DNA of 64,000 bases from Thermoguttaceae bacterium (GTDB lineage: Bacteria > Planctomycetota > Planctomycetia > Pirellulales > Thermoguttaceae): the NCBI GenBank assembly GCA_017407125.1, contig JAFQXE010000010.1, forward strand, positions 47,609 through 111,608, given 5' to 3'. The translations under genes and the position numbers were made by a program. Under the pieces are notes generated by a model, which was given only the letters and a program-made list of their open reading frames with translations, was not told the origin of the DNA and searched no databases. Below are positions 9,454 through 18,015 of this stretch, in pieces (the first letter of the stretch is position 1; each line of letters starts with the position of its first letter).

Positions 9454-10488
9454 TTACTCAATTTTTCCAACGATCCAGTTTTCACAGCCGGATTCCTTCA
9501 GGGAGTCGCGAATGGCGTCAACGAAGCCGGGGTCGGCGATAACAACCATTCCCAGGCCGCGATTGAATACGCGAGCCATTTCAGAGTCTTCGACTTCGCC
9601 CAGCCTCTGCAGCCAGTTAAACAGAACCGGAACAGGCCATGAGCCTTCTTGAAATACCGCTTTAAGTCCTTCGGGAATAATACGATCAACGTTTTCCTGG
9701 AGTCCGCCGCCGGTAATGTGCGCCAAACCGTGAATGGACGGCGCAAGCGCGTCGTTATCCAGAAGCTTTCGAATCGGCTTGACGTAAATCTTTGTCGGCG
9801 TCAGAAGGGCTTCGCCAACCGTCTTTCCGAGTTCTTCGACGTAATCAGATACTTTCAAGCCGGCCGCTTCAAAGACGATTTTTCTAACCAGCGAGAACCC
9901 GTTGGAATGAAGTCCGGACGACGCGATTCCAATTGCGACGTCGCCCTTGACGATCTTTTTGCCGTCGATGATGTTCTTTTTAGACGCAACGCCGACGCAG
10001 AACCCCGCCAGGTCGTACTCGCCGGGAGCGTAAAGGTCCGGCATGATCGCGGTTTCCCCGCCCAGCAGCGCGCTGTTGGCCTGGACGCAGCCGTCGGTAA
10101 TGCCGGAAACGATCTGTTCCAGCAACGGCGGGTTGTCTTTATCCATGGCGACGTAATCCAGGAAGAACAGCGGTTCCGCGCCGCAGCAAATCGCATCGTT
10201 GACGCTCATGGCGACCAGGTCGATTCCGACCGTGTCGTGCTTGTCCATCATAGTAGCGACTTTGAGCTTTGTTCCGACGCCGTCTGTGCAGGAAATCAAA
10301 ACCGGGTCTTCGTAGTTCCGACGCATCAGCGGAGAACTGTAATCCAGAGAAAACAGCCCTGCAAACCCTTGCGGGAGTTTCATAACCCGGGGCGTGTTGG
10401 TCTTTTCCATCAGTCCCGGCAGGCGTTTCATAGCCTGATTATATACGTCTAAATCAAGTCCAGCGTCTTTGTAGGTTAGTTTAGCCAT
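9454..10488 (-). CDS. purM: Phosphoribosylformylglycinamidine cyclo-ligase (AIR synthetase)
   Basis: 344 residues from the ATG at 10488 (MAKLTYKDAGLDLD), which matches family N-termini; an in-frame TTG at 10509 would add seven residues and is less likely. PurM closes the imidazole ring in purine synthesis using ATP. Visible family blocks: DPVLISCTDGVGTKLKVA, VDLVAMSVNDAICCGAEPLFFLDY, LLGGETAIMPDLY, DVAIGIASSGLHSNGFSLVR and HITGGGLQENVDRI. Length is normal for the family (about 345). It stands alone from other pur genes in this window. Confidence 0.96.
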   Translation of the reverse strand: MAKLTYKDAGLDLDVYNQAMKRLPGLMEKTNTPRVMKLPQGFAGLFSLDYSSPLMRRNYEDPVLISCTDGVGTKLKVATMMDKHDTVGIDLVAMSVNDAICCGAEPLFFLDYVAMDKDNPPLLEQIVSGITDGCVQANSALLGGETAIMPDLYAPGEYDLAGFCVGVASKKNIIDGKKIVKGDVAIGIASSGLHSNGFSLVRKIVFEAAGLKVSDYVEELGKTVGEALLTPTKIYVKPIRKLLDNDALAPSIHGLAHITGGGLQENVDRIIPEGLKAVFQEGSWPVPVLFNWLQRLGEVEDSEMARVFNRGLGMVVIADPGFVDAIRDSLKESGCENWIVGKIE

Positions 10489-10703
10489 GGCGAAATAAAG
10501 GGGGTTCAAATATCCAGCAGCCGATGTTTAGCAAAGAGAACTCCTGGCTCTCTGAACAGCAATCAACTAAAAATCGACTTCCGATTAAATTGTATTATCT
10601 CATAAAGCGAGAATCTTTCAAGGACGGGGGAAAAGAGAAACGGGATAAAATCCGCACTCTTTTCTCCCAATTGCATTTATCAAAACGCAAATCTTTACAG
10701 TAT

Positions 10704-11504
10704 TTATTCATTTTTCTCAATTAATTTGTCTATACCCAAAAAACCGGCAACGTTTTCCAACAGTCGAAGCGGCGATTCGTCAAAATCCTTTTTGACATTA
10801 TTAACATCCGCCCATTGAGACAGATAAAATGCGCTGGAATGCCCCAAATAAGTGGTCGTATAGTACTCCACAAATTTTGAATGGTCGTAATTCAGTTCGC
10901 ATCCCGTACCGAGCGCTCGACATCCCGTAACAGTCTGAAAAACTTTCAAAGCCGTATCGTCCGGATTAACCATTGAACAAATTGGCTTTTGCGTTGCTTC
11001 CATTGCCAGGAGAATGTTTCTATTCATATTTTCAATAGCGGCTCCAAGCAAAACAGCGCTTTTGATAGATAAATTCTGGCAATTTAAATGCGCCAACGCG
11101 CGAACAATAATATTGCCGCCAAGAGAATGACCAATCAGAATCAAATTCTGACGCTGGCTCGAAGAAAGGTCGTTTGCGATTTTTTTTGCCAGGCGTTGAG
11201 CCGTTGGTTCAACATCGTCCAACGCGTTTATCCAGCGTTGAGTAATCGAACTAACCGTTCCCAGCGCTAAATCCAGCAACCCTATCAAAGGATTTGAATC
11301 GTTAAACGCGTTTTCAACGCCTGATGAAACGACTGTATCAAGGCTTATATTGTTTCCGTTTTGACATTCCCACACAACGTTGGCTATTTCCTTTGCATTT
11401 GGATAAATCGTTTGCAACAGCTGGACGGCTTTTTCCTGCGGATCGTCCGCTGAATACAAACCGGGAATATACCAAATAATCGGCGAATCGTTTTTATCAA
11501 TCAT
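10704..11504 (-). CDS. Alpha/beta hydrolase, DUF726 (TMCO4)-like
   Basis: 266 residues. The nucleophile elbow is GHSLGG with Ser127 in LILIGHSLGGNIIVRAL, preceded by an N-terminal strand IIWYIPGLYS. The following block IKSAVLLGAAIENMNRN and the later VNPDDTALKVFQ resemble the DUF726/TMCO4 hydrolase group, in which this Ser is followed by a VLLGAPVE-like strand and a VNGYC...D segment. The late His candidates are in YDHSK and GHSSA. No signal peptide, so probably cytoplasmic. It follows the Hsp70-like gene on the same strand after 172 bp containing a hairpin, so transcription may be shared only partly. Substrate unknown; the DUF726 link is an inference from motifs. Confidence 0.6.
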   Translation of the reverse strand: MIDKNDSPIIWYIPGLYSADDPQEKAVQLLQTIYPNAKEIANVVWECQNGNNISLDTVVSSGVENAFNDSNPLIGLLDLALGTVSSITQRWINALDDVEPTAQRLAKKIANDLSSSQRQNLILIGHSLGGNIIVRALAHLNCQNLSIKSAVLLGAAIENMNRNILLAMEATQKPICSMVNPDDTALKVFQTVTGCRALGTGCELNYDHSKFVEYYTTTYLGHSSAFYLSQWADVNNVKKDFDESPLRLLENVAGFLGIDKLIEKNE

Positions 11505-11605
11505 GGTAAAAGATAAATAAGCGTTGATGGTTATTGAATCGTCATTTTTTGTCTATTGCATATTATCGCACATAATCAAAATAATTCAAGGGACAGAAAC
11601 AAAAT

Positions 11606-11632
11606 ATCGCCGTCAGTATTTATGACGGCGAT
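11606..11632 (-). terminator. Stem-loop after the Hsp70-like gene
   Basis: ATCGCCGTCA (11606-11615) pairs perfectly with TGACGGCGAT (11623-11632) around a 7-nt loop. On the minus strand it is followed by ATATTTTGTTT, a modest U-tract, so it probably ends or attenuates transcripts coming from the Hsp70-like gene before the hydrolase gene. Confidence 0.6.
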
Positions 11633-11676
11633 TTTCAAAGAATTGACTTTACGACTAACGCAATTCGTTAGACAGA

Positions 11677-13749
11677 TTATTTAAATGCGTCTCCCGCAGA
11701 ACTGGTCGAGGAAAAGCCTGTATTTTCAGCTCCGACAGCTCGCGTTCCAAGTTCCATATTGATAACCTTCCGATACAATGCCAAAGCTTGATCAACAGAG
11801 TTGTCAATGGAATTTTCAATATTGACTTTATTATTCTGTTTGAATGCGGCAAATCCGTTGGCAAAGATATTTACAAAATCGCCATAAAACTTTTCTCTCA
11901 AATTGGGGATAACATCGCCGCTGATCAACCAGGCCGCCCACTCAGGCGACCATGAAGTTTTTCGCGCCCAATCTTCAACTGCAGCCGCGCCTCCAACAGC
12001 CAGTATCGGTCCAATAATAAACCAAAGCGGCCAGAACGCAAACGAACAGCCAATTAATATGGCAATAATCGCCGCAACAATCGCTGTAGCTATCATAGCG
12101 CCCAAATTAGCGGGCGCCCCAATTTTTCCATCAATGTTGTCAGGAATAAACTCAGGCAAATCGATAACAATATCATCGAATTTCAGTTCGTCTGTATTAA
12201 TGCCTTTACTATCAAACCAGCTCTTAATATCGTTAATCACGGCGAACTTGAGTCCGCTGCCGATATCATCGAAAACAGGAGACAGCATGTCGTTGATTTC
12301 CGATGCTTTATTTTTGAAAATGTTGCTCAAATTATTTTCCAGAGTATTAAGCATACCGCCATAATTGGAGAAGTTGTTCAATTCTGGCATAGCGAATCTC
12401 TCGAAGATTTCAGCTGCGATTTGATTTAACTTGTCGATTGTTTCCTGAGACAATTCAGAATCCAGAACTCTTTGAACAAGCGATTCTTTCTTTTCCGTGG
12501 CTTCCTGTTCCAGAACAGTAATGATATCTATTGCCTTCTTTTGGATTTTGCAATATTTTACCAGTCCCATGGAAATGGCGGCAAAGGGATTTGCACATCG
12601 AATCAATTTTTCTTTTCCAAAGGCTTTTTCGCAGGCGTCGCAAACAAATGGCCACGTGCTGCTGCCGCCAGCCAATAGAACTTTGCCAATTGATGAAATC
12701 GGAATGCGGCTAACCTCGAAACCTCTGTGCAGTTCTTCTTCAAACCAGTTGAGAATGTCCGTCGTTCCATTAGGATTGAATTTTGAATTTGACAGGTCTG
12801 CAGGAAGCTTTGTCTCGTTCAAGAACGACTGAGACGGGTGATAATTTTGCGCCCGTCGAACAAATTCGTCCCATGTCAAGGCTAAATCATATTTTTCTGC
12901 GAAAAAATCTTCAAAAGGAATGGATTTGCTGTCAACCATTGCATTTGAGAATCTCTCTTTTGTTTCTCGGCATTTAACGCTTCGCCAATAGAAGTCTTTG
13001 TTGGTTTTAATAAGCAGTTCTTCCGTAACAGGTTCCGCGGAATCTTGTGAACAATCAATCACCCATTGATAAAACAGGTCGTCAAACAGACGTCCGCCCA
13101 AAAGCATGTCGCCCCAGGAGTATTTGATTTCGAGATTGTCCAAAATAACGAAGTCACACGTACCGCCGCCGAAGTCAACGACTAAAACGCTTTCGTTAAC
13201 CATTTGCTTGACAACGTCTTTGCTGTTTTCATCCTGATACGAACACAAAGCGCCAAACGGTTCGTCGAGCAAATGCACATCTCCCCAGCCAGCCTTCCTG
13301 GCAATGTCGCGAAGGCAACTTTTGTAGCCTTCAGACGCCTCGCTTGGAACGCCAAAAAAGACGTCTGAGTTTAAGGGATCAAGGTGAAGATTGCGATTTT
13401 CAGCAGACGTCAACAAGTTTGACAAAAAGCAAATCGCATCCTGACGCGCTTTTTCAGAGGCTTCGATGTCTGGCTTGAAATAAGCCGCCAGCTCAAGACC
13501 GTTTGCCTCTTTCCTTTTAGGCGAAGAACCGCCGTACGCGCTAGCCGCGTCTTGACCAAACAGGTTTTCGCCTGCATGTTCGCCTTTTGTACGATACATG
13601 ATAATAGAGTTGATGCCGTGGTTATTGTCGCCGCCAACGCTAATGTTCAATTCTTGAACCGGTCCGCCCTGAATGGATTGAGACAGATATGTGTTACAGG
13701 TTCCAAAGTCAATTGCAATAACGCGATCTTTCATTTCTTTATAGGCCAT
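11677..13749 (-). CDS. Hsp70/actin-fold ATPase with C-terminal membrane hairpin
   Basis: 690 residues. Residues 1-405 form an Hsp70-type nucleotide-binding domain: phosphate-1 motif IDFGTCNTYL (13-22), LDEPFGALCSY in the position of EPTAAALAYG (161-171), phosphate-2 motif VDFGGGTCDF (191-200) and adenosine motif LLAGGSSTWP (358-367). The Hsp70 substrate-binding beta-sandwich is absent. In its place come helical stretches (about 410-520), an acidic linker, and two strongly hydrophobic helices (about 551-590) followed by a 100-residue tail, so the ATPase is probably membrane-bound with the ATPase domain in the cytoplasm. The ATG at 13749 has AAAGGA upstream. It lies 34 bp below a membrane-protein gene, almost certainly in one operon. 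Client and function unknown. Confidence 0.8.
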   Translation of the reverse strand: MAYKEMKDRVIAIDFGTCNTYLSQSIQGGPVQELNISVGGDNNHGINSIIMYRTKGEHAGENLFGQDAASAYGGSSPKRKEANGLELAAYFKPDIEASEKARQDAICFLSNLLTSAENRNLHLDPLNSDVFFGVPSEASEGYKSCLRDIARKAGWGDVHLLDEPFGALCSYQDENSKDVVKQMVNESVLVVDFGGGTCDFVILDNLEIKYSWGDMLLGGRLFDDLFYQWVIDCSQDSAEPVTEELLIKTNKDFYWRSVKCRETKERFSNAMVDSKSIPFEDFFAEKYDLALTWDEFVRRAQNYHPSQSFLNETKLPADLSNSKFNPNGTTDILNWFEEELHRGFEVSRIPISSIGKVLLAGGSSTWPFVCDACEKAFGKEKLIRCANPFAAISMGLVKYCKIQKKAIDIITVLEQEATEKKESLVQRVLDSELSQETIDKLNQIAAEIFERFAMPELNNFSNYGGMLNTLENNLSNIFKNKASEINDMLSPVFDDIGSGLKFAVINDIKSWFDSKGINTDELKFDDIVIDLPEFIPDNIDGKIGAPANLGAMIATAIVAAIIAILIGCSFAFWPLWFIIGPILAVGGAAAVEDWARKTSWSPEWAAWLISGDVIPNLREKFYGDFVNIFANGFAAFKQNNKVNIENSIDNSVDQALALYRKVINMELGTRAVGAENTGFSSTSSAGDAFK

Positions 13750-13783
13750 TGTTTTGTAATCCTTTCTGAAGTCTTTGATTAAA

Positions 13784-15460
13784 CTAGAGTTCGGTGTAGT
13801 CGTCTGCTGACTGTACGTTTCCTTTTTTAGTTACAACGCCATTTTGGATAACAGGATCATCCAAAACAACAACTTTTTCTCCCGGGTCAATCAACCCAAT
13901 ACAATTATACTGTTCTTTATTCTCGTCACTCCAAATGAATGTGGGACGTTCTTTAGGGGGGATGTCGCCCAAAATTTCATCCAAATTCGGGATGGTTTCC
14001 AATTGTTCAGCAAAGCGCATTCGTTTTGACATTGGAATCTGATTAAAACCCAGTGAAGTGTAATCCTGGGCAAGCGATCGCAACCGCACTTCCAGATTGC
14101 GAATATCTGAATCCCACAGAGAACAAACGCGTGGAACCATTGAATTAATATTCTTGCGGATTAATTCAAGACGCTTAATTTCCGCATCCCGTTCTTCAAC
14201 TTTTTTCGCCCACTCTTCTTGCACTTCATTCAAAGTCTTGCGATCGTTTTCGGAAATGACGCTGCAGCTGGAAAGCAGGAGAACGATAGATTGAATGCGT
14301 TCAAAATACAGCGTTTCCAATTTGTGCTTGTAATCAACGCGATCAAAAACAAGCGGCCGCTTCATCAAATGGAGAACAAACCAGCATGCGGCATAAAGAA
14401 ATACGCGTTTCAGGAAACCGCCCTGGATTGTCTTTTTGACGCCAAAGAATGAGCTAATGCTGATAAAAGACGATGTAATTGTTAAAATCGAATCAACAGC
14501 GGCAACGGTTCCGACAGCAATCTCCAGCGTTTTGCGAACGGCTTCGTTGGCGGTTGCCCAGAATATTAACCAGGAGAATAAACCTGCCCCGATCGCAGCG
14601 CCCAGGAGCGTTGTTATGTCGCCGGGTTGTTTCATGCCGCCAGTCCATGCAAAAAAGCCAACTATCCATGCGCCAATAAGCGCGCCGAGAGCCGCCATGA
14701 TGCCTACTGCAACAGCAGGAACTTCCAATTTCAATTTGGCGCCTTCAGGAACCTGAATTGGCTTGAAAAGATTGCGAATGTAAAGCGGAAGATACTCTGG
14801 AACCGCATTGTCAAACACTTTTTGCATCCAAATGGTTCCGGGTTTGCACATTTCGTCTACGAATTCAGGCTGAAGAGAGTTTGCAATCGCTTGAAGCGTG
14901 TTGCGATCAATAGGATCTTCCGGTTTGGCATTTGATCCCAGTTTTTTATCAAGAGCTTTCATAAAACAATCCGCTCTGTGACTTGCCAGTTCCTGAGCCT
15001 TAGAATACAGTTCTGTTCCTGGAACAAAACGTTCGTCATTCAAAATGAGTTGCGGATTTCCGATAAACGGCAGTTTTTTATCTTTAATATCGGGAACATC
15101 GTCTTTCGGTTCTTCCCTTGCGCTGCCAAGCGACTTTTTAGCTGCCCAACCATTGCGAATCAACAACACAACAATAACGAGAAGCAACGCCACTGCAACC
15201 CATCCCGACAAGACAGATTGCCAGGAAGATTGAACTGTTTCCTGTTCAGCGGGAGCCTGTTGTACAGGCTGCGACGGCTGTTGTACTGGCTGCGATGCCT
15301 GTTGCACAGGAGGCGCCGCGACCTCAACTGGAGCTGTTGCCTGGGGCTGAACAGATGCGTCATTGGGCATTGCGGCTGGCTGCTCATCGGCAAAGACGTT
15401 TGCCATTAATGACGCTGCCGCCAGCAATAATGTTAAAGCAAATCTTTTTATGGTAACCAT
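13784..15460 (-). CDS. Unknown multi-pass membrane protein, partner of Hsp70-like ATPase
   Basis: 558 residues from the ATG at 15460, which has AGGTGAG upstream; an in-frame TTG at 15478 is less likely. A signal peptide (about 1-24, ending NVFADE) precedes a Pro/Gln-rich spacer with repeated QPVQQ. Next come a membrane helix (AVALLLVIVVLLI), a globular stretch, then two or three glycine-rich helices (GIMAALGALIGAWIVGFFAW, LLGAAIGAGLFSWLIFWA) and another near VFLYAACWFVLHL. The last 170 residues are charged with a coiled-coil-like segment (EVQEEWAKKVEERDAEIKRL). No family recognised. First gene of the operon with the Hsp70-like ATPase. Confidence 0.7.
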   Translation of the reverse strand: MVTIKRFALTLLLAAASLMANVFADEQPAAMPNDASVQPQATAPVEVAAPPVQQASQPVQQPSQPVQQAPAEQETVQSSWQSVLSGWVAVALLLVIVVLLIRNGWAAKKSLGSAREEPKDDVPDIKDKKLPFIGNPQLILNDERFVPGTELYSKAQELASHRADCFMKALDKKLGSNAKPEDPIDRNTLQAIANSLQPEFVDEMCKPGTIWMQKVFDNAVPEYLPLYIRNLFKPIQVPEGAKLKLEVPAVAVGIMAALGALIGAWIVGFFAWTGGMKQPGDITTLLGAAIGAGLFSWLIFWATANEAVRKTLEIAVGTVAAVDSILTITSSFISISSFFGVKKTIQGGFLKRVFLYAACWFVLHLMKRPLVFDRVDYKHKLETLYFERIQSIVLLLSSCSVISENDRKTLNEVQEEWAKKVEERDAEIKRLELIRKNINSMVPRVCSLWDSDIRNLEVRLRSLAQDYTSLGFNQIPMSKRMRFAEQLETIPNLDEILGDIPPKERPTFIWSDENKEQYNCIGLIDPGEKVVVLDDPVIQNGVVTKKGNVQSADDYTEL

Positions 15461-15518
15461 TTTCTCACCTGAAATCAAACCATTAAGGAAATCCGATTTG
15501 AAATTACGTCAAAAATCT

Positions 15519-15536
15519 ACTATAATAAATTATAGT
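15519..15536. promoter_or_regulatory. 8-bp-arm palindrome upstream of the Hsp70 operon
   Basis: ACTATAAT-AA-ATTATAGT is a perfect dyad 58 bp above the membrane-protein start. Read leftward, TTGCTT lies 18 bp upstream of TATAGT in this dyad, so the palindrome overlaps a plausible -10 box and could be an operator. The promoter reading is weaker than the dyad itself. Confidence 0.4.
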
Positions 15537-15950
15537 TTCTTTAAGCAACCTGAGGCGATACGCAAAAATCTGGATTAATAAATCAAAATCCACTTGCTAA
15601 ACGCATCTCCTGCAATATTGCGCGATATCTATGATTTTAAATGAAGCCCACAAAAGGGAATGTAATTGTTTACACGCTGAAACTGTTATATCTTTTAATG
15701 AAATTACCGTTCGTTTAATCCAACAATAGCATTTGACGATTGCTGTTGATCAAAAAAACCATATTCTTTTATCAAAAGATGTTTATTTTTTATACGTTGC
15801 ATTATACCTTCCTGTTACTAAAAGTCAACCTTTTTGTAAAATATTTTTTAAAAAAAGCTTTTAAACAAAATTTTTGCAAATAAAGACAATTTAGCCAAAA
15901 AATAAAACCAGAATTAATATTTCTGTTTTCTTCTATTGAGCGCTCCTGTC

Positions 15951-15978
15951 TTGTAAAAATATCAAGACTGGTTATAAT
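15951..15978 (+). promoter_or_regulatory. Sigma70-type promoter of the nitroreductase operon
   Basis: TTGTAA (15951-15956), a 16-bp spacer and TATAAT (15973-15978). A start near 15,985 would give a leader of about 60 nt before the ATG at 16044. Confidence 0.55.
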
Positions 15979-16043
15979 TTGTTAAAATTTAATAATTTTC
16001 CAAAAGTTTTTTCTGGTCGAGACGGAAAGCGTCTATTTTTATC

Positions 16044-16856
16044 ATGATTACCATCGATCAAAATTCCTGCGTTCGCTGCGGGGCGTGCGTTCGCGAATGT
16101 CCCGGTTTAATATTAGAACAAAACCCAGACGGCTGCGCTCAAGTCGTTTCCAGCCGGGAAAGCTGCTGCATTGGCTGTCAGCATTGCGTTGCGATTTGTC
16201 CGGCCGGCGCAGTAAGCGTCGACGGCGTTGGCGCTGGCAACTGCTTGCCGAAAGGCGAACTTCCGTCGGAAGAACAAATGTTCAGTTTGATCCGAATGCG
16301 GCGCAGTACGCGAAGTTGGTCTGATCGACCTGTTGAGCCGGAAACGATTGAACGTCTTCAAAACGCTCTAAACTGGACGGCAACCGGTTGCAACCACCGC
16401 TCATTGCGCTTTGTTTTTGTTACCAATCCTGCCGTTTTTGACGAATTGAGAACAAAGATTTACGGGTTTATCAACCGACCGGTTGTCAACTGGGTTCTTC
16501 GTCGGGCGTTACATAAATTCAACCATTATTTTGACGCCATGAAAAACGGAACGGACGTTATTTTCCGCAATGCGCCGGGAATGGTGATTGCGTTGATTCC
16601 GAAATCCGCGCCATGCGCGGCGTTTGACCCGGTTATTGCTCTGTCGAACTTCGACCTGTACGCTCAGACGCTCGGTTTGGGAACGTGCTGGTGCGGGTTT
16701 GCCGAGGGCATTTTCAAGCGTCGTCCCAAGTTGGTTAGAGGGCTTGATTTGCCCAAGGGTTATCGCGTTGGGGCGGTTATGCTCTTTGGATACCCGTCGG
16801 CGCCCTATTTGCGTTCCACCGCTCAAAAACCGTTTGAAACTCAGTTGATTGATTGA
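16044..16856 (+). CDS. Nitroreductase-family flavoprotein with N-terminal 2x[4Fe-4S] ferredoxin domain
   Basis: 270 residues. Residues 1-60 carry two four-cysteine clusters (CVRCGACVRECPG and CCIGCQHCVAICPAGA), the bacterial 2x[4Fe-4S] ferredoxin pattern. Residues 75-260 are nitroreductase-like: RRSTRSWSDRPVEPETIERL with the FMN-phosphate-binding arginines, NHRSLRFVFV, and GLGTCWCGFAEG near the end. Such fusions reduce quinones, nitro compounds or other substrates with electrons from low-potential donors, which suits an anaerobe. The gene ends 1 bp before the ATG of the MnmE-like GTPase, so they are co-transcribed. Physiological substrate unknown. Confidence 0.87.
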   Translation: MITIDQNSCVRCGACVRECPGLILEQNPDGCAQVVSSRESCCIGCQHCVAICPAGAVSVDGVGAGNCLPKGELPSEEQMFSLIRMRRSTRSWSDRPVEPETIERLQNALNWTATGCNHRSLRFVFVTNPAVFDELRTKIYGFINRPVVNWVLRRALHKFNHYFDAMKNGTDVIFRNAPGMVIALIPKSAPCAAFDPVIALSNFDLYAQTLGLGTCWCGFAEGIFKRRPKLVRGLDLPKGYRVGAVMLFGYPSAPYLRSTAQKPFETQLID

Positions 16857-16857
16857 C

Positions 16858-17922
16858 ATGTCCAAACCAGGCGCTTTGTTCTGTCGATTAACCGGATCCG
16901 GACCGGGGGCGTTGGCAACCACGGCTCTTTGGGGCGACGGCGCGGCTGACGTTCTGAATTCCTGTTTTCAACCCAAAGGGAAAACGACGCCGTCAACGAT
17001 GGATTTGTCAGCGATTTTGTTTGGTCGATTGATTGACCCGGAAGCTCCGGAGGAAACGGGAGAAGACGTTGTTGTCGCTCGAACGGACGAAACAGGGTTT
17101 GTCATTCACGGTCACGGCGGCGCAGCGGCTATCGCCAGAACAGCTCGAATTCTTTCTCAACTTGGAGCAGAAGAATCTGACGTCGACCATTGGCGAATTC
17201 ATCAAAACGTCAGCGAAGAGAACCGCAAGATTCTATCTACGCTGGAACAGGCGCCAACGTATCGGACAGCGTCCATTCTGCTTGATCAGTTTAATGGAGC
17301 AGGTCGGCGAACTCAAGAAAGAATCGCTCAGCTTCACGCTGACGGCAAAGAGGTTCAAGCTCAGGCGTTGGAAAAACGCTTCTATGAAACAAAAACCATT
17401 GCTCGACATCTGCTCGTCCCGTGGCGAGTCGTGTTTATTGGCCGTCCCAACGTTGGGAAATCGTCTCTTCTCAATGCGATACTGGGCTTTCAGCGTTCAA
17501 TCGTCAACGCCCAACAGGGGACAACGCGAGACCTCGTTCAGGCTCAGACAACGATTGACGGTTGGCTGTTTGAGTTTGTTGACGCCGCTGGAATTCGAGA
17601 AACGACAGACGAACTGGAACTCGAGGGCGTCAATCGGGCAAAAAGCGCTATTTCAGAGGCGGACCTGGTAATGCGTCTGTTTGACGATGCGGATTCCATG
17701 ACAACAATAGAACGCGCCAGAACAAAAGAATCATTTCGCATTGACGTCCCAACAATTGACGTCATGAACAAATGCGATCTGGCGTCAGCGTCTCAAACAG
17801 ACCAATCCGTTCTTCGCGTCAGCGCGGTTGACGGGTCTGGAATTGAGGAACTTCTTCAAACGATTGTTCAAACGCTTATTCCCAACCCTCCGCAGCCGGG
17901 CGACGGCGTTTGGCTGGAATAA
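16858..17922 (+). CDS. Shortened MnmE/TrmE-like GTPase
   Basis: 354 residues from the ATG at 16858, one base after the previous stop; an in-frame TTG at 16849 is less likely. The G domain is clear: GRPNVGKSSLLNAILG (P-loop), QQGTTRD (G2), DAAGIRETTDELELEG (G3 and MnmE switch II) and NKCDL (G4). Upstream, FVIHGHGGAAAI matches the end of the MnmE N-terminal domain. Full MnmE is about 450 residues and ends in C-(I/L/V)-G-K, whose cysteine is needed for tRNA wobble-uridine modification. This protein ends GDGVWLE without it, and the N-terminal folate-binding part is shortened. It may be a diverged paralogue rather than the tRNA enzyme. Confidence 0.75.
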   Translation: MSKPGALFCRLTGSGPGALATTALWGDGAADVLNSCFQPKGKTTPSTMDLSAILFGRLIDPEAPEETGEDVVVARTDETGFVIHGHGGAAAIARTARILSQLGAEESDVDHWRIHQNVSEENRKILSTLEQAPTYRTASILLDQFNGAGRRTQERIAQLHADGKEVQAQALEKRFYETKTIARHLLVPWRVVFIGRPNVGKSSLLNAILGFQRSIVNAQQGTTRDLVQAQTTIDGWLFEFVDAAGIRETTDELELEGVNRAKSAISEADLVMRLFDDADSMTTIERARTKESFRIDVPTIDVMNKCDLASASQTDQSVLRVSAVDGSGIEELLQTIVQTLIPNPPQPGDGVWLE

Positions 17923-17924
17923 AA

Positions 17925-17968
17925 AATCCCTGTTTGCCGACCGAAAGCAAACAGGGATTCTGTTTTTT
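17925..17968. terminator. Bidirectional Rho-independent terminator
   Basis: AATCCCTGTTTGC (17925-17937) pairs perfectly with GCAAACAGGGATT (17947-17959), followed by a T-run on the plus strand and by ATTTTTTATT on the minus strand. It serves both the MnmE-like gene and the convergent autotransporter gene. Confidence 0.9.
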
Positions 17969-18015
17969 GACGAGGCGAGAGGAGAAATCTCGCCGCCGTC
18001 TATTTTATTGACAAG

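Larger units (their letters stand above)
15461..16043. other. 583-bp AT-rich divergent intergenic region
   Basis: No convincing gene. It separates the leftward membrane/Hsp70 operon from the rightward nitroreductase operon. The right half (about 15,780-16,020) is very AT-rich with A- and T-tracts. A palindrome near 15,519 and a good rightward promoter at 15,951 are listed separately; I see nothing else in it. Confidence 0.6.
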
